Positions 1 through 6,565 of a stretch of 11,394 nucleotides of DNA are shown here, one piece after another. The DNA comes from Actinomycetes bacterium. GTDB lineage: Bacteria; Actinomycetota; Acidimicrobiia; Acidimicrobiales; Microtrichaceae. Numbering within the stretch: the first letter of the stretch is position 1; each line of letters begins with the position of its first letter. Location: contig JAEVZA010000034.1 in assembly GCA_023392475.1 (NCBI GenBank), positions 1 to 11,394 of the forward strand. Direction: 5' to 3'. Below the pieces are notes generated by a model, which had not been told where the DNA came from, did no database searches, and saw nothing but the letters and a program-made list of their open reading frames with translations. Both the position numbers and the translations under genes were made by a program.

Positions 1-146
1 GTGCCGAGCGGCGCGTCGGTGTCCGTCGCCCCGGTCGCGGGCGGCGCGGTGCGCGGCGGGAGCGGACCCGGCTGCGGCACGGGCGGGGGCGGCTGGTCCC
101 ACGCGGACCGCCGCGGCGGCAGGCTGCCTTCGGGTCGGTCCGGCAC
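1..146 (-). CDS. Proline-rich protein, N-terminal fragment (runs off left edge)
   Basis: This is the 5' end of a minus-strand gene that leaves the window at base 1. Translation from GTG at 146-144 gives 48 complete codons without a stop. It begins MPDRPEGSLPPRRSAW and continues as a proline-rich stretch with runs such as DQPPPPVPQPGPLPPR. The start is supported by a strong Shine-Dalgarno sequence, GGAGGAGGT (plus coordinates 151-159), four bases before the GTG. A TACCCT -10-like hexamer lies just upstream. Such proline-rich, disordered leaders often precede a membrane-spanning or secreted domain in actinobacteria, but the functional part lies outside the window, so no function is assigned. 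The competing plus-strand frame over these bases lacks a start context and is Gly/Arg-rich, as expected of a shadow frame. Confidence 0.6.
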   Translation of the reverse strand, partial: MPDRPEGSLPPRRSAWDQPPPPVPQPGPLPPRTAPPATGATDTDAPLG

Positions 147-170
147 GTCCACCTCCTCCGAGGCAGGGTA
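147..170 (-). promoter_or_regulatory. Candidate -10 and Shine-Dalgarno site of the left-edge gene
   Basis: On the minus strand, TACCCT (plus 165-170) fits the TANNNT -10 pattern. Seven bases on, the transcript would begin almost exactly at the GGAGGAGGT ribosome binding site (151-159), giving a leader of about 12 nt. I see no convincing -35 hexamer. Confidence 0.4.
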
Positions 171-199
171 TCGGCGGACCGGGCCGATGCTGCGAGGTC

Positions 200-220
200 G
201 GCGCCGCGGGGTGCGGCGCC
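200..220 (-). terminator. GC hairpin after the small membrane protein gene
   Basis: A perfect 8-bp inverted repeat, GGCGCCGC (200-207) and GCGGCGCC (213-220), encloses a 5-nt loop. It begins 6 nt past the stop codon of the minus-strand gene ending at 227 and precedes the next minus-strand gene. There is no U-tract, so if it terminates transcription it does so as a tract-less actinobacterial-type hairpin. Confidence 0.45.
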
Positions 221-226
221 CCGGGA

Positions 227-487
227 TCAGATCCGGCCGCGCCCGAGGAACGACGCCAGGGCCTCGTCGCGCAGCTCGCTGCCGAACGACCGGCGCATGC
301 GGGCGCGCTCGGCGTCGAACTCGTCGAGCAGGTCGAGGTACCGGCCCCGTGCCGTCCGGATGCCGGTGCCCGCGGAGCGGACGGGGTGCACCGGCGAGCG
401 CCGCATGAGTGCCCGTGCCAGCACGTACGAGATCAGGGCGAGGGGCAGCAGGACGACGACGGCGAGACGGGTGACCACGTTGCTCAC
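227..487 (-). CDS. Small single-pass membrane protein, unknown function
   Basis: An 86-residue protein read from GTG at 487-485 to TGA at 229-227. Residues about 4-25 (VTRLAVVVLLPLALISYVLA) form one hydrophobic helix. They are followed by a basic, charged cytoplasmic-type tail with a predicted helical stretch (YLDLLDEFDAERARMRRSF) and the ending FLGRGRI. I recognise no family. The open frame continues upstream to 847, but that extension lies antisense to the next gene and has poor composition, so the short start is preferred. A TACCGT hexamer (plus 495-500) lies 7 nt before the GTG with no Shine-Dalgarno sequence, which suggests a leaderless message. The gene is divergent from the six-helix membrane protein at 579. 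Confidence 0.6.
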   Translation of the reverse strand: MSNVVTRLAVVVLLPLALISYVLARALMRRSPVHPVRSAGTGIRTARGRYLDLLDEFDAERARMRRSFGSELRDEALASFLGRGRI

Positions 488-578
488 CCGCGGGACGGTA
501 CCCGATCCGGTGGGGAACCCGGCATCATCCACATCGGGTGAACGATCCGGCACCTCCCCGGGTCCATGATGGTGGGGC
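488..578. promoter_or_regulatory. Divergent promoter region, both sides possibly leaderless
   Basis: These 91 bp separate two divergent genes. Minus side: TACCGT (495-500) sits 7 nt from GTG 487. Plus side: CATGAT (565-570) sits 8 nt from GTG 579. Neither side has a well-spaced Shine-Dalgarno sequence; the GGTGGGG at 571-577 lies too close to the plus GTG to serve. The -35 elements are not obvious. Confidence 0.4.
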
Positions 579-1907
579 GTGAGCGACTCCGACCCCGACG
601 AGACGGACCCCGCGGACGAGACCGGCACGTCCGGCCCGACCGACGGCTCGAGCAGCACGACCACCCCGGCGACCACCGAACCGGCGGCCGACGGGGGGAC
701 CGCCGCCGGCGCGGCGGGGGACACCACGACGGCACCGCCGCGCCGTCGCGGGCGTGGCGCGCTCTCGATCACGCTGGCGGTGCTCACGGGCATCCTGTTG
801 CCGCTGGCCGGCATCACCGTGTTCCTGCGCAACCAGCTCCTCGACACCGACCGCTACGTCTCGACCGTCGCGCCCCTCGCCGCGGACCCGGCCGTGCAAC
901 GGGCCGCGGCGGCGCGGCTGACGACGGTCGTGTCCGACGCCGTCGACTTCCAGGCGGTCGCGAAGGACGCGCTGCCCGAGCGCGCGCAGGCCCTCGCCGG
1001 GCCCATCGCCGCGGGCGCGCAGCAGCTCGTCGGCCAGATCGCCGACAAGATCGTGACGTCGGACCAGTTCCGGACGGCCTGGGAGGCCGCCAACCGCGCG
1101 AGCCACAAGGCGGTGGTCGCGGCGCTGACGGGCGAGGGCACCAAGTCGGTCGAGACGAAGAACGGCGAGGTCGTCCTCCAGCTGCGCCCGCTCGCCGAGC
1201 GCGTGATCTCGGGCGTGGACGACCGCACGGGGCTCGACCTCGCGTCCCGCATCCCCACGGACAAGCTGGACGCCTCGTTCGTGCTGCTGCGCTCCGAGGA
1301 CCTCGCCAAGGTGCAGGACGCGGTCCGGTGGCTCGACCGCCTCACGTGGTTCCTCTGGATCGCCGCGGTGCTGTGCCTGCTCGGCGCGATCTTCGCCGCG
1401 GTGCCGCGGCGCAAGGGGGTCCGCCGTGCCGGTTGGGCGGTGACGATCTCCTCGGCGGTCGTGCTCGCCGCGCTCGCCGTCGCGAGGGACCGCTACCTCA
1501 CGGCGCTGCCGCGCCGCGTGTCGCAGCCGGCCGCGGCGGCCACCTACGACATCATGGTGCACAACCTCCGGATCGGGTTCCGGATCGCCGGCCTGGTCGG
1601 CGTGGTGCTGCTCCTCGGGTCGTTCGTGCGGCTCCCGGCGCCCGGCTCGGAACCGGGTCCGGTGCCGCGCTGGGTCGCCGCCCACGCGCCGCTCCTGCGG
1701 ACGGCCGTCCTGCTGGTGGCGGCGCTGGCGTTCCTGCTGCTCGACCAGCCGGCGGTCGGCAGCGTCGTCACGATCGTCGTGGTCGCGGCCGTCCTGCTCG
1801 GCGTGATCCAGCTGCTCGTCCGCTCCGGCCGGGCGGCGACCGGACCCATCGGGCCGGGCGGACCCGTCGGGCCCACCGGCACGGACGAGCCCGCGCCGGC
1901 GACCTGA
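579..1907 (+). CDS. Actinobacterial multi-pass membrane protein of unknown function
   Basis: A 442-residue membrane protein. Residues 1-58 are an acidic, Thr/Ala/Pro-rich cytoplasmic leader ending in a basic cluster (PPRRRGRG). Helix 1 spans about 61-84. Residues 85-255 then form a large, presumably extracytoplasmic domain beginning LLDTDRYVSTVAPLAADPAV, a signature I associate with actinobacterial integral membrane proteins that have no assigned role. Further helices lie near 256-275, 285-303, 333-351, 373-389 and 393-414. The tail has a short collagen-like Gly-Pro run (GPIGPGGPVGPTG, 422-434) before the acidic end. The start is GTG 579; TGA ends at 1907. The gene converges on the MFS gene. 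Topology is inferred from hydrophobicity by eye; no enzyme motif is visible. Confidence 0.8.
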   Translation: MSDSDPDETDPADETGTSGPTDGSSSTTTPATTEPAADGGTAAGAAGDTTTAPPRRRGRGALSITLAVLTGILLPLAGITVFLRNQLLDTDRYVSTVAPLAADPAVQRAAAARLTTVVSDAVDFQAVAKDALPERAQALAGPIAAGAQQLVGQIADKIVTSDQFRTAWEAANRASHKAVVAALTGEGTKSVETKNGEVVLQLRPLAERVISGVDDRTGLDLASRIPTDKLDASFVLLRSEDLAKVQDAVRWLDRLTWFLWIAAVLCLLGAIFAAVPRRKGVRRAGWAVTISSAVVLAALAVARDRYLTALPRRVSQPAAAATYDIMVHNLRIGFRIAGLVGVVLLLGSFVRLPAPGSEPGPVPRWVAAHAPLLRTAVLLVAALAFLLLDQPAVGSVVTIVVVAAVLLGVIQLLVRSGRAATGPIGPGGPVGPTGTDEPAPAT

Positions 1908-1908
1908 T

Positions 1909-1927
1909 CCGGGCCGGGGCCGCCCGG
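1909..1927. terminator. Hairpin between convergent genes
   Basis: CCGGGC (1909-1914) and GCCCGG (1922-1927) form a 6-bp stem with a 7-nt loop in the 22-bp gap between the converging membrane-protein and MFS genes. It could act in both directions. No T-tract is present on either side, so terminator function is inferred from position and structure only. Confidence 0.4.
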
Positions 1928-1929
1928 GC

Positions 1930-3606
1930 TCAGGTCCCCGTGGTCTGCGGCGCCGGGTCCCCGGGGAACTCCTCGTCGGCGAAGATCGGCGGGACGCCCC
2001 CGAGCCCGAGCTCGGCGGCGTCCTCCATGCTCGAGGTGGCGTCCTTCATCGCGCCCTGGTGGGCCAGCTTCTTGGGCAGGTAGCGCAGGACGATGCAGCC
2101 CGACACGATCGCCAGCGCGGCACCGATCGTGACGGCGAGGTGGACGCCGTCGATGAACGCGGCGTCCGCACCCGCGGTGAGGGCGCGGCCCGCGGCGCCG
2201 GGCAGCCCCTGGGCGGCCTGGATGGCGCCGGCGAGGGAGCCGCGTGCGGCCTGCTCGACCTGCGCCGGCAGGCCCGACGCGATCGAGTCGATGCGGGACG
2301 CGTACTGGGAGGCCGAGATGCTGCCCATCACGGCGACGCCGAGTGCGGCGCCGAGCTCGCGGGTGGCGTCGTTCATGGCCGAGCCGGCGCCGGCGCGGCG
2401 GGGCGGCACGGCCGACATGATCGCCGCGGTCATCGGTGACATGGCGAGCGCCATGCCGGACACCAGCGGGATCAGCGACAGCAGGATGTACGGGTAGCCC
2501 GTGTGCGCGCCGACGCCCCGGAAGAGGAGCAGCCCGACGGCGACCAGGCCCATGCCGGTGGCCACCGTGCGGTTGGCGCCGAAGCGCTCGCTGAGGCGCG
2601 GCGTGAGCGGGCTGACGATGATCATGATCGGCGCCATCGGGAGGAACCGCAGCGCCGTGTCCAGCGCGGTGTAGCCGAGGATCAGCTGGAAGTACTGCGT
2701 CATCAGGAACATGACGCCGTACATGGCCATGAAGACGAGGATCATCCCGCTCGCCCCGGTGCTGAAGGCGCCGTTGCGGAAGTACCGGATGTCGAGCATC
2801 GGCTCGTCCTGGCGCAGCTCCCAGAACACGAACAGGGCGAGCACGACGACGCCGACCGCGAACGACACGAGGGTCGTGCTGCCGAGCCACCCGTGCTCCG
2901 GCGCCTCGATGAGGCCGTAGACGATGGCCACGATGCCGACGATCGACAGCGCGGCGCCGACGGGGTCGAGCGCGCCCTGCTCCGGGTCCTTCGACTTCGG
3001 CACCAGGAAGAAGCCGCTGACGAGCGCCAGCAGGCAGATCGGGATGTTGACGAGGAAGACCGACCCGTACCAGAAGTGGTCGAGCAGCACGCCGCTCGCG
3101 ACCGGACCGACCGCGCCAGCGGCGCCGGTGACCGAGGCCCAGATCGCGATCGCCTTCGTGCGCTCCTCGGGTGGGAACACGTTGACGAGGATCGACAGGG
3201 TGGACGGCATGATGAACGCCGCGCCGACGCCCATGGCGGCGCGGGCGGCGATGAGCTGCCACATCTCCGTGGAGAGCGTGGCGCCGACGCAGGCGGCCAT
3301 GAACAGCGCCAGCCCGAACTGGAGCGCCCCCTTCCGCCCGAACCGGTCACCGATCGCCCCGCTCGAGAACAGGAGCCCGGCGAACACGAGCGAGTAGATG
3401 GCGATGACCCACTGGAGCTGCGACTCGGTCGCGTGCAGCTCCCGGGACAGCGTGGGGATCGTGACGTTCAGGCTCGAGTTGCCGACGAACACGATCAGGA
3501 GGCTGAGGCAGAGCACCGCCAGGATCCACCAGCGCCGCCGCAGGACGGCGGGGTCGGCGGGCGGGAGCTCGTGTGCGTGGGGGTCGTTCAGCTGTGACTG
3601 GGACAC
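1930..3606 (-). CDS. DHA2-family MFS multidrug exporter (EmrB/QacA type)
   Basis: A 558-residue proton-coupled exporter of the major facilitator superfamily, expected in the cytoplasmic membrane with about 14 helices. Helix 1 follows WWILAVLCLSLLIVFVGNSS (26-45). Motif A is GAIGDRFGRKG (83-93), motif B is ARAAMGVGAAFIMP (121-134), and the antiporter motif C is GAAGAVGPVASG (161-172). The C-terminal half contains MSPMTAAIMSAVPPRRAGAG, typical of the 14-helix DHA2 group. The last 45 or so residues are a soluble acidic tail. The start is GTG 3606-3604 with AGGTG (plus 3611-3615) four bases upstream. The gene is divergent from a TetR gene, the usual arrangement for a repressor-controlled pump. 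The substrate is not predictable; drugs, fatty acids or CoA-related metabolites are all possible given the neighbours. Confidence 0.93.
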   Translation of the reverse strand: MSQSQLNDPHAHELPPADPAVLRRRWWILAVLCLSLLIVFVGNSSLNVTIPTLSRELHATESQLQWVIAIYSLVFAGLLFSSGAIGDRFGRKGALQFGLALFMAACVGATLSTEMWQLIAARAAMGVGAAFIMPSTLSILVNVFPPEERTKAIAIWASVTGAAGAVGPVASGVLLDHFWYGSVFLVNIPICLLALVSGFFLVPKSKDPEQGALDPVGAALSIVGIVAIVYGLIEAPEHGWLGSTTLVSFAVGVVVLALFVFWELRQDEPMLDIRYFRNGAFSTGASGMILVFMAMYGVMFLMTQYFQLILGYTALDTALRFLPMAPIMIIVSPLTPRLSERFGANRTVATGMGLVAVGLLLFRGVGAHTGYPYILLSLIPLVSGMALAMSPMTAAIMSAVPPRRAGAGSAMNDATRELGAALGVAVMGSISASQYASRIDSIASGLPAQVEQAARGSLAGAIQAAQGLPGAAGRALTAGADAAFIDGVHLAVTIGAALAIVSGCIVLRYLPKKLAHQGAMKDATSSMEDAAELGLGGVPPIFADEEFPGDPAPQTTGT

Positions 3607-3643
3607 GGATCACCTGCGGGGACGTCTTCGGGGGGAGATCCGC

Positions 3644-3673
3644 AGACTAAACGGTACTCAGTCACACTTTCAA
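3644..3673 (-). promoter_or_regulatory. Candidate promoter of the MFS exporter
   Basis: On the minus strand, TTGAAA (plus 3668-3673) and TAGTCT (plus 3644-3649) are separated by 18 bp. This is a good match to a housekeeping-sigma promoter in otherwise GC-rich DNA. Transcription would start near 3637, giving a leader of about 31 nt that contains the AGGTG ribosome binding site. Confidence 0.55.
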
Positions 3674-3681
3674 CTCAGTTG
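3656..3681. promoter_or_regulatory. Putative TetR operator: repeated ACT-C-AGT palindromes
   Basis: ACTCAGT occurs at 3656-3662 and again at 3673-3679, exactly 17 bp apart. Each copy is a small palindrome (ACT-C-AGT). The second extends to CAACT-C-AGTTG (3671-3681), a perfect 11-bp inverted repeat about one base. Both lie on the -35 and spacer of the MFS promoter and upstream of the TetR gene. A repressor bound here could block the exporter and control its own gene. Assignment to the adjacent TetR is inference. Confidence 0.5.
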
Positions 3682-3708
3682 CATTCGGAGCGACGACCCG
3701 TTTGGGGC

Positions 3709-3721
3709 TACGATCGGGTCC
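3709..3721 (+). promoter_or_regulatory. Candidate -10 element giving a leaderless TetR transcript
   Basis: TACGAT (3709-3714) matches TANNNT and lies 7 nt before GTG 3722. Transcription would therefore begin at or next to the start codon. No Shine-Dalgarno sequence is seen at usable spacing, and the -35 is unclear. Confidence 0.45.
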
Positions 3722-4411
3722 GTGGACGACCCGACCGCCACCGAGAGCGCCACCGGCGGCGTCGCCGCCGGCGTGTCCGACCTGCCGGACGCCACCGCGC
3801 CCGCGGCACCGGAGCTCGGCCTACGGGAGCGGAAGAAGCTCCGCACGGAGCAGGACCTCCGGGACGCCGCGCTCCGCCTGGCCCTCGACCGGGGCTTCGA
3901 CCGGGTGACGGCGGACGACATCGCGGCCGAGGTCGACGTGTCGAAGACGACCTTCTACCGGTACTTCGACTGCAAGGAGGACGCGCTCGTCGGCAGCCCG
4001 ACCGACAAGGTCGAGCGGCTGCGAGCCGCGCTCGACGCCCGGCCGGCCGACGAGCCCACGCTCACGGCGGTCCGGAACGCGGTCGTCGCCTTCATCGGCT
4101 CCTACGAGATGGACCGCGAGACGTCGCTGGCCCGGGCGTGCGTCATCCGCGACACGCCGTCGCTCCTCGCCCACAAGCTCGAGAAGCAGGCCGAGTGGGA
4201 GGCGCAGCTCGCCGAGTTCGTCGCCGACCGATCCGGGGACGGACCCGACGTCGAGCTCCGGTCGAAGCTCGTGGCCGCGGTCGTGGTCGCCACGCTCCGC
4301 ACCGCGCTCGACCACTGGCGGGACACCGGCGGCGCCGAGGAGGTCAGCGAGGTGGTGGACCAGGCGCTGGCCATGCTCGCGGAGGAGCGTGCGGGGCTCG
4401 TCGACCCGTAG
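3722..4411 (+). CDS. TetR/AcrR-family regulator, acyl-CoA-type ligand domain
   Basis: A 229-residue regulator. Residues 1-34 are a variable leader. The TetR DNA-binding region follows from ERKKLRTEQDLRDAALRLAL (36-55), with the helix-turn-helix at about 63-82 (TADDIAAEVDVSKTTFYRYF). The C-terminal domain (SLARACVIRDTPSLLAHKLE, then a late helix TLRTALDHWRDTGG) resembles TetR regulators with an acyl-CoA-like ligand domain. The start GTG 3722 is chosen because it follows a -10 hexamer by 7 nt and because upstream in-frame sequence overlaps the operator and divergent promoter. It is probably the repressor of the divergent MFS exporter and perhaps of the crotonase and kinase genes that follow 11 bp downstream. 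The nature of the ligand is inferred from family likeness only. Confidence 0.88.
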   Translation: MDDPTATESATGGVAAGVSDLPDATAPAAPELGLRERKKLRTEQDLRDAALRLALDRGFDRVTADDIAAEVDVSKTTFYRYFDCKEDALVGSPTDKVERLRAALDARPADEPTLTAVRNAVVAFIGSYEMDRETSLARACVIRDTPSLLAHKLEKQAEWEAQLAEFVADRSGDGPDVELRSKLVAAVVVATLRTALDHWRDTGGAEEVSEVVDQALAMLAEERAGLVDP

Positions 4412-4422
4412 GGTCTCGGCCC

Positions 4423-5109
4423 ATGAGCAGCCTCGTCGACGTCGCCCGGGACGGCGCCGTCACCACGATCACGATGGACGACGGCAAGGTGAACGCGCTG
4501 TCGCCGCAGATGCTGTCGGAGCTCGGCGCCGGGCTCGACGCCGCCGAGGCCGACGGGTCCGTCGTCGTCCTGACGGGCCGGGACGGCCTCCTGTCCGGGG
4601 GCTTCGACCTCGAGGTGCTGCGGGCGGGCGGTCCCGACGCGGTGGGGATGCTGCGCGGCGGCTTCGACCTCGCGGCGCGGCTGCTCGCGTTCCCCCGTCC
4701 GGTGCTCATCGCCTGCCCCGGCCACGCGATCGCGATGGCGTCCTTCCTCCTGCTGTCGGTGGACGAGCGCATCGGCGTCGACGGCGCCGCCACGATCACG
4801 GCCAACGAGGTGGCCATCGGGCTGACCATGCCGTTCGCCGCCATCGCGCTCTGCCGGCACCGCCTGTCGCCGGCGCACTTCGACCGGGCGGTCGGCACCG
4901 CCGCGGTGTACACGCCGTCCGAGGCGGTGGCGGCGGGGTTCCTCGACCGAGCGGTGCCCCCGGCCGACTTCGACGGCGCGGTGCGCGAGGCGGCCGACCG
5001 GCTCGCCTCGCTCGAACCCGTCGCCCACGCCCAGACGAAGCTGCGGGTGCGGAGCCGGGTGCTCGCCGAGCTGCGCGACGGCGTCGAGCAGGAGTTCGGC
5101 GCTGTCTGA
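4423..5109 (+). CDS. EchA3-like crotonase (enoyl-CoA hydratase/isomerase family)
   Basis: A 228-residue crotonase-fold acyl-CoA enzyme, shorter than the usual 255-260 residues. MDDGKVNAL (18-26), SGGFDLEVL (58-66), GHAIAMASFLLLSVDERIG (100-118) and ANEVAIGLTMP (127-137) together closely resemble my memory of mycobacterial EchA3 (about 231 residues). The backbone oxyanion-hole segments are around 58-60 and 100-106. By alignment with rat hydratase, the Glu164 equivalent is E129, but the Glu144 position holds F108. A single catalytic Glu is typical of delta3,delta2-enoyl-CoA isomerases, so isomerase-type activity is as likely as hydration. The start is ATG 4423; TAGGGT at 4409-4414 could be an extra -10. 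The gene lies 11 bp after tetR and its 3' end overlaps the probable start of the ABC1 kinase. Confidence 0.87.
   Translation: MSSLVDVARDGAVTTITMDDGKVNALSPQMLSELGAGLDAAEADGSVVVLTGRDGLLSGGFDLEVLRAGGPDAVGMLRGGFDLAARLLAFPRPVLIACPGHAIAMASFLLLSVDERIGVDGAATITANEVAIGLTMPFAAIALCRHRLSPAHFDRAVGTAAVYTPSEAVAAGFLDRAVPPADFDGAVREAADRLASLEPVAHAQTKLRVRSRVLAELRDGVEQEFGAV
5091..5104 (+). promoter_or_regulatory. Ribosome binding site and CTG start of the ABC1 kinase
   Basis: GGAG (5091-5094) is followed by 7 nt and then CTG (5102-5104), overlapping the last codons of the crotonase gene. From this CTG the kinase frame is open with nearly all codons ending in G or C. The next ATG/GTG/TTG in frame is GTG 5240. The site thus decides the start by spacing and coding signal, and suggests translational coupling. 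Confidence 0.5.
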
Positions 5110-6565
5110 TCGCCCCGACCCGGGCCCGGACCCGGCCGCCTGGCGCGGGCCGTTCACCGACGGGCCGCCGCCCGAGGCGCTCCACGTCGACGAACCGCCG
5201 CTGCAGGAGCTGCGGCTCGCCGACGCGTGGCGCTCGGTCGTGGTGGTGGTCGTGCTGTCCTGGTCGGTCGTCCGCGCCCTCGCTGGGCGGGTGCTGCGGC
5301 GCCGGCGCACGACGGTCGTGGTGACCGCCTGCGACGGGCTCGTCGACGGGTTCATCCGACTCGGCCCGACGTTCGTGAAGTCGGGCCAGATCATCGCCAG
5401 CTCCGGCGGCATGTTCCCCGACGTCCTGGCCACCGCGGCGCGCCGCTGCCTCGACGCCGTGCCCCCGTTCCCGGTCGAGGAGGTGCACCGCACGGTCGAG
5501 GAGGACCTCGGCGCACCGGTCGAGGTGGTGTTCGCGTCGTTCGACGACGTGCCGTTGTCCGCGGCGTCGATCGGTCAGGTGCACGCGTGCACCCTGCGCG
5601 ACGGGCGCGAGGCGGTGGTCAAGGTGCAGCGGCCGGCGATCCGCGAGCAGATGGCGGCGGACCTCCGGAACATGTACCGGATCGCCGGGTTGATCGAGCG
5701 CACGCCGTGGGGGCGCACGTCGGGGGCCCGCGGGATCATCGCCGACCTGCACGCCGTCACCTTCCGCGAGCTCAACCCCGCGCTCGAGGCGTTCCAGCAG
5801 GATCGGTTCCGCACGAACATCTGGGCCTTCGGCGACAACACGGGGATCACCGCCCCCGAGGTCCACTGGGACCACTGCGGTGCCCGGACGATCTGCATGG
5901 AGCGCGTGCACGGGCTCCCGATGGACCGCTTCGAGGACCTGCGGGCCCGCGGCATCGACGGCCAGGGCATCCTGCGGCGAGGCGCGAAGGTGTGGGCGGA
6001 GGCCGCGATGGTCCACGGCCCGTTCCACGGCGACATGCACGCCGGCAACATCTGGGCGCTCGACGACGGCCGGGGCTGCTACCTCGACTTCGGGATCATG
6101 GGCGAGCTGCCCGACGACTGGAAGGGCGTCCTCAAGGACCTCTTCTACACGTGCACGTTCGACCTCGACTTCGTGCGCGTCGCCCGCGCCTACCGGAAGG
6201 TCGGCGCCATCCCGCCGGGCATGGGCTCCGACGAGGAGCTCGGCGAGTTCCTCGACGCGGTGCTGGGGCCGATGCTCACCGACGGGTTCGGCAGCATCGA
6301 CGTGGCGCAGCTGGTGGCGCAGTCGCTCGAGATGCTGAAGGCGTACAACGCGTCGATCCCGCAGGAGCTGGCCCTCATCGCGAAGCAGCTGCTCTACATC
6401 GACCGGTACACGAAGTTCCTCGCGCCCGACTACTCGATCACGGCCGACCCGTACATCGTGCAGAACGTGTTCCCCGAGGAGGCCGCGGCGAAGGCCGCCG
6501 AGCTCGGCGTCGTGCTCGACGACACCGACCCCGGGTTCACGGCGCCGGTGCGCCTCAGCTCGTGA
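5102..6565 (+). CDS. ABC1/UbiB (AarF, ADCK)-family atypical kinase
   Basis: A 487-residue protein if it starts at CTG 5102, or 441 residues from GTG 5240. It shows the hallmarks of the ABC1/UbiB protein-kinase-like family. These are KSGQ (93-96), the Ala-rich nucleotide loop AASIGQVHA (154-162) with the VKVQRP lysine at 174, ERVHGLPM (267-274), the catalytic HGDMHAGN (309-316) and metal-binding DFG (330-332). Members act at membranes in isoprenoid-quinone and lipid metabolism, mostly as ATPases. The partner here is unknown. A hydrophobic patch (SVVVVVLSWSVV, about 45-56) follows the acidic, Pro-rich N-terminus. I see no C-terminal membrane helices of the sort many UbiB proteins have. The upstream start is preferred because 5110-5239 has strong coding third positions and GTG 5240 would fall inside the hydrophobic patch. 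The 3' end overlaps the converging SRPBCC gene by 11 bp. Confidence 0.88.
   Translation: MSDRPDPGPDPAAWRGPFTDGPPPEALHVDEPPLQELRLADAWRSVVVVVVLSWSVVRALAGRVLRRRRTTVVVTACDGLVDGFIRLGPTFVKSGQIIASSGGMFPDVLATAARRCLDAVPPFPVEEVHRTVEEDLGAPVEVVFASFDDVPLSAASIGQVHACTLRDGREAVVKVQRPAIREQMAADLRNMYRIAGLIERTPWGRTSGARGIIADLHAVTFRELNPALEAFQQDRFRTNIWAFGDNTGITAPEVHWDHCGARTICMERVHGLPMDRFEDLRARGIDGQGILRRGAKVWAEAAMVHGPFHGDMHAGNIWALDDGRGCYLDFGIMGELPDDWKGVLKDLFYTCTFDLDFVRVARAYRKVGAIPPGMGSDEELGEFLDAVLGPMLTDGFGSIDVAQLVAQSLEMLKAYNASIPQELALIAKQLLYIDRYTKFLAPDYSITADPYIVQNVFPEEAAAKAAELGVVLDDTDPGFTAPVRLSS

Noticed and set aside
1..408. Plus-strand open frame of 135 codons at the left edge
   Set aside because: It is Gly/Arg-rich, has no start context, and overlaps two better supported minus-strand genes, one with a strong GGAGGAGGT site.
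488..847. Upstream extension of the small membrane protein to a 206-residue frame
   Set aside because: The extra part is antisense to the well-supported gene at 579 and low-complexity. GTG 487 with its -10 hexamer is a better start.
525..1685. Long minus-strand open frame opposite the membrane protein gene
   Set aside because: Rich in Arg, His, Asp and Gly with no domain; a typical shadow of a GC-rich gene on the other strand.
2503..3597. Long plus-strand frame opposite the MFS gene
   Set aside because: Composed mostly of Glu, Asp, Arg and His, mirroring hydrophobic codons of the exporter; no start signal.
3398..3721. Extension of the TetR frame upstream to 3398
   Set aside because: It would run through the divergent promoter, the operator and the MFS N-terminus. 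GTG 3722 gives the normal TetR length.
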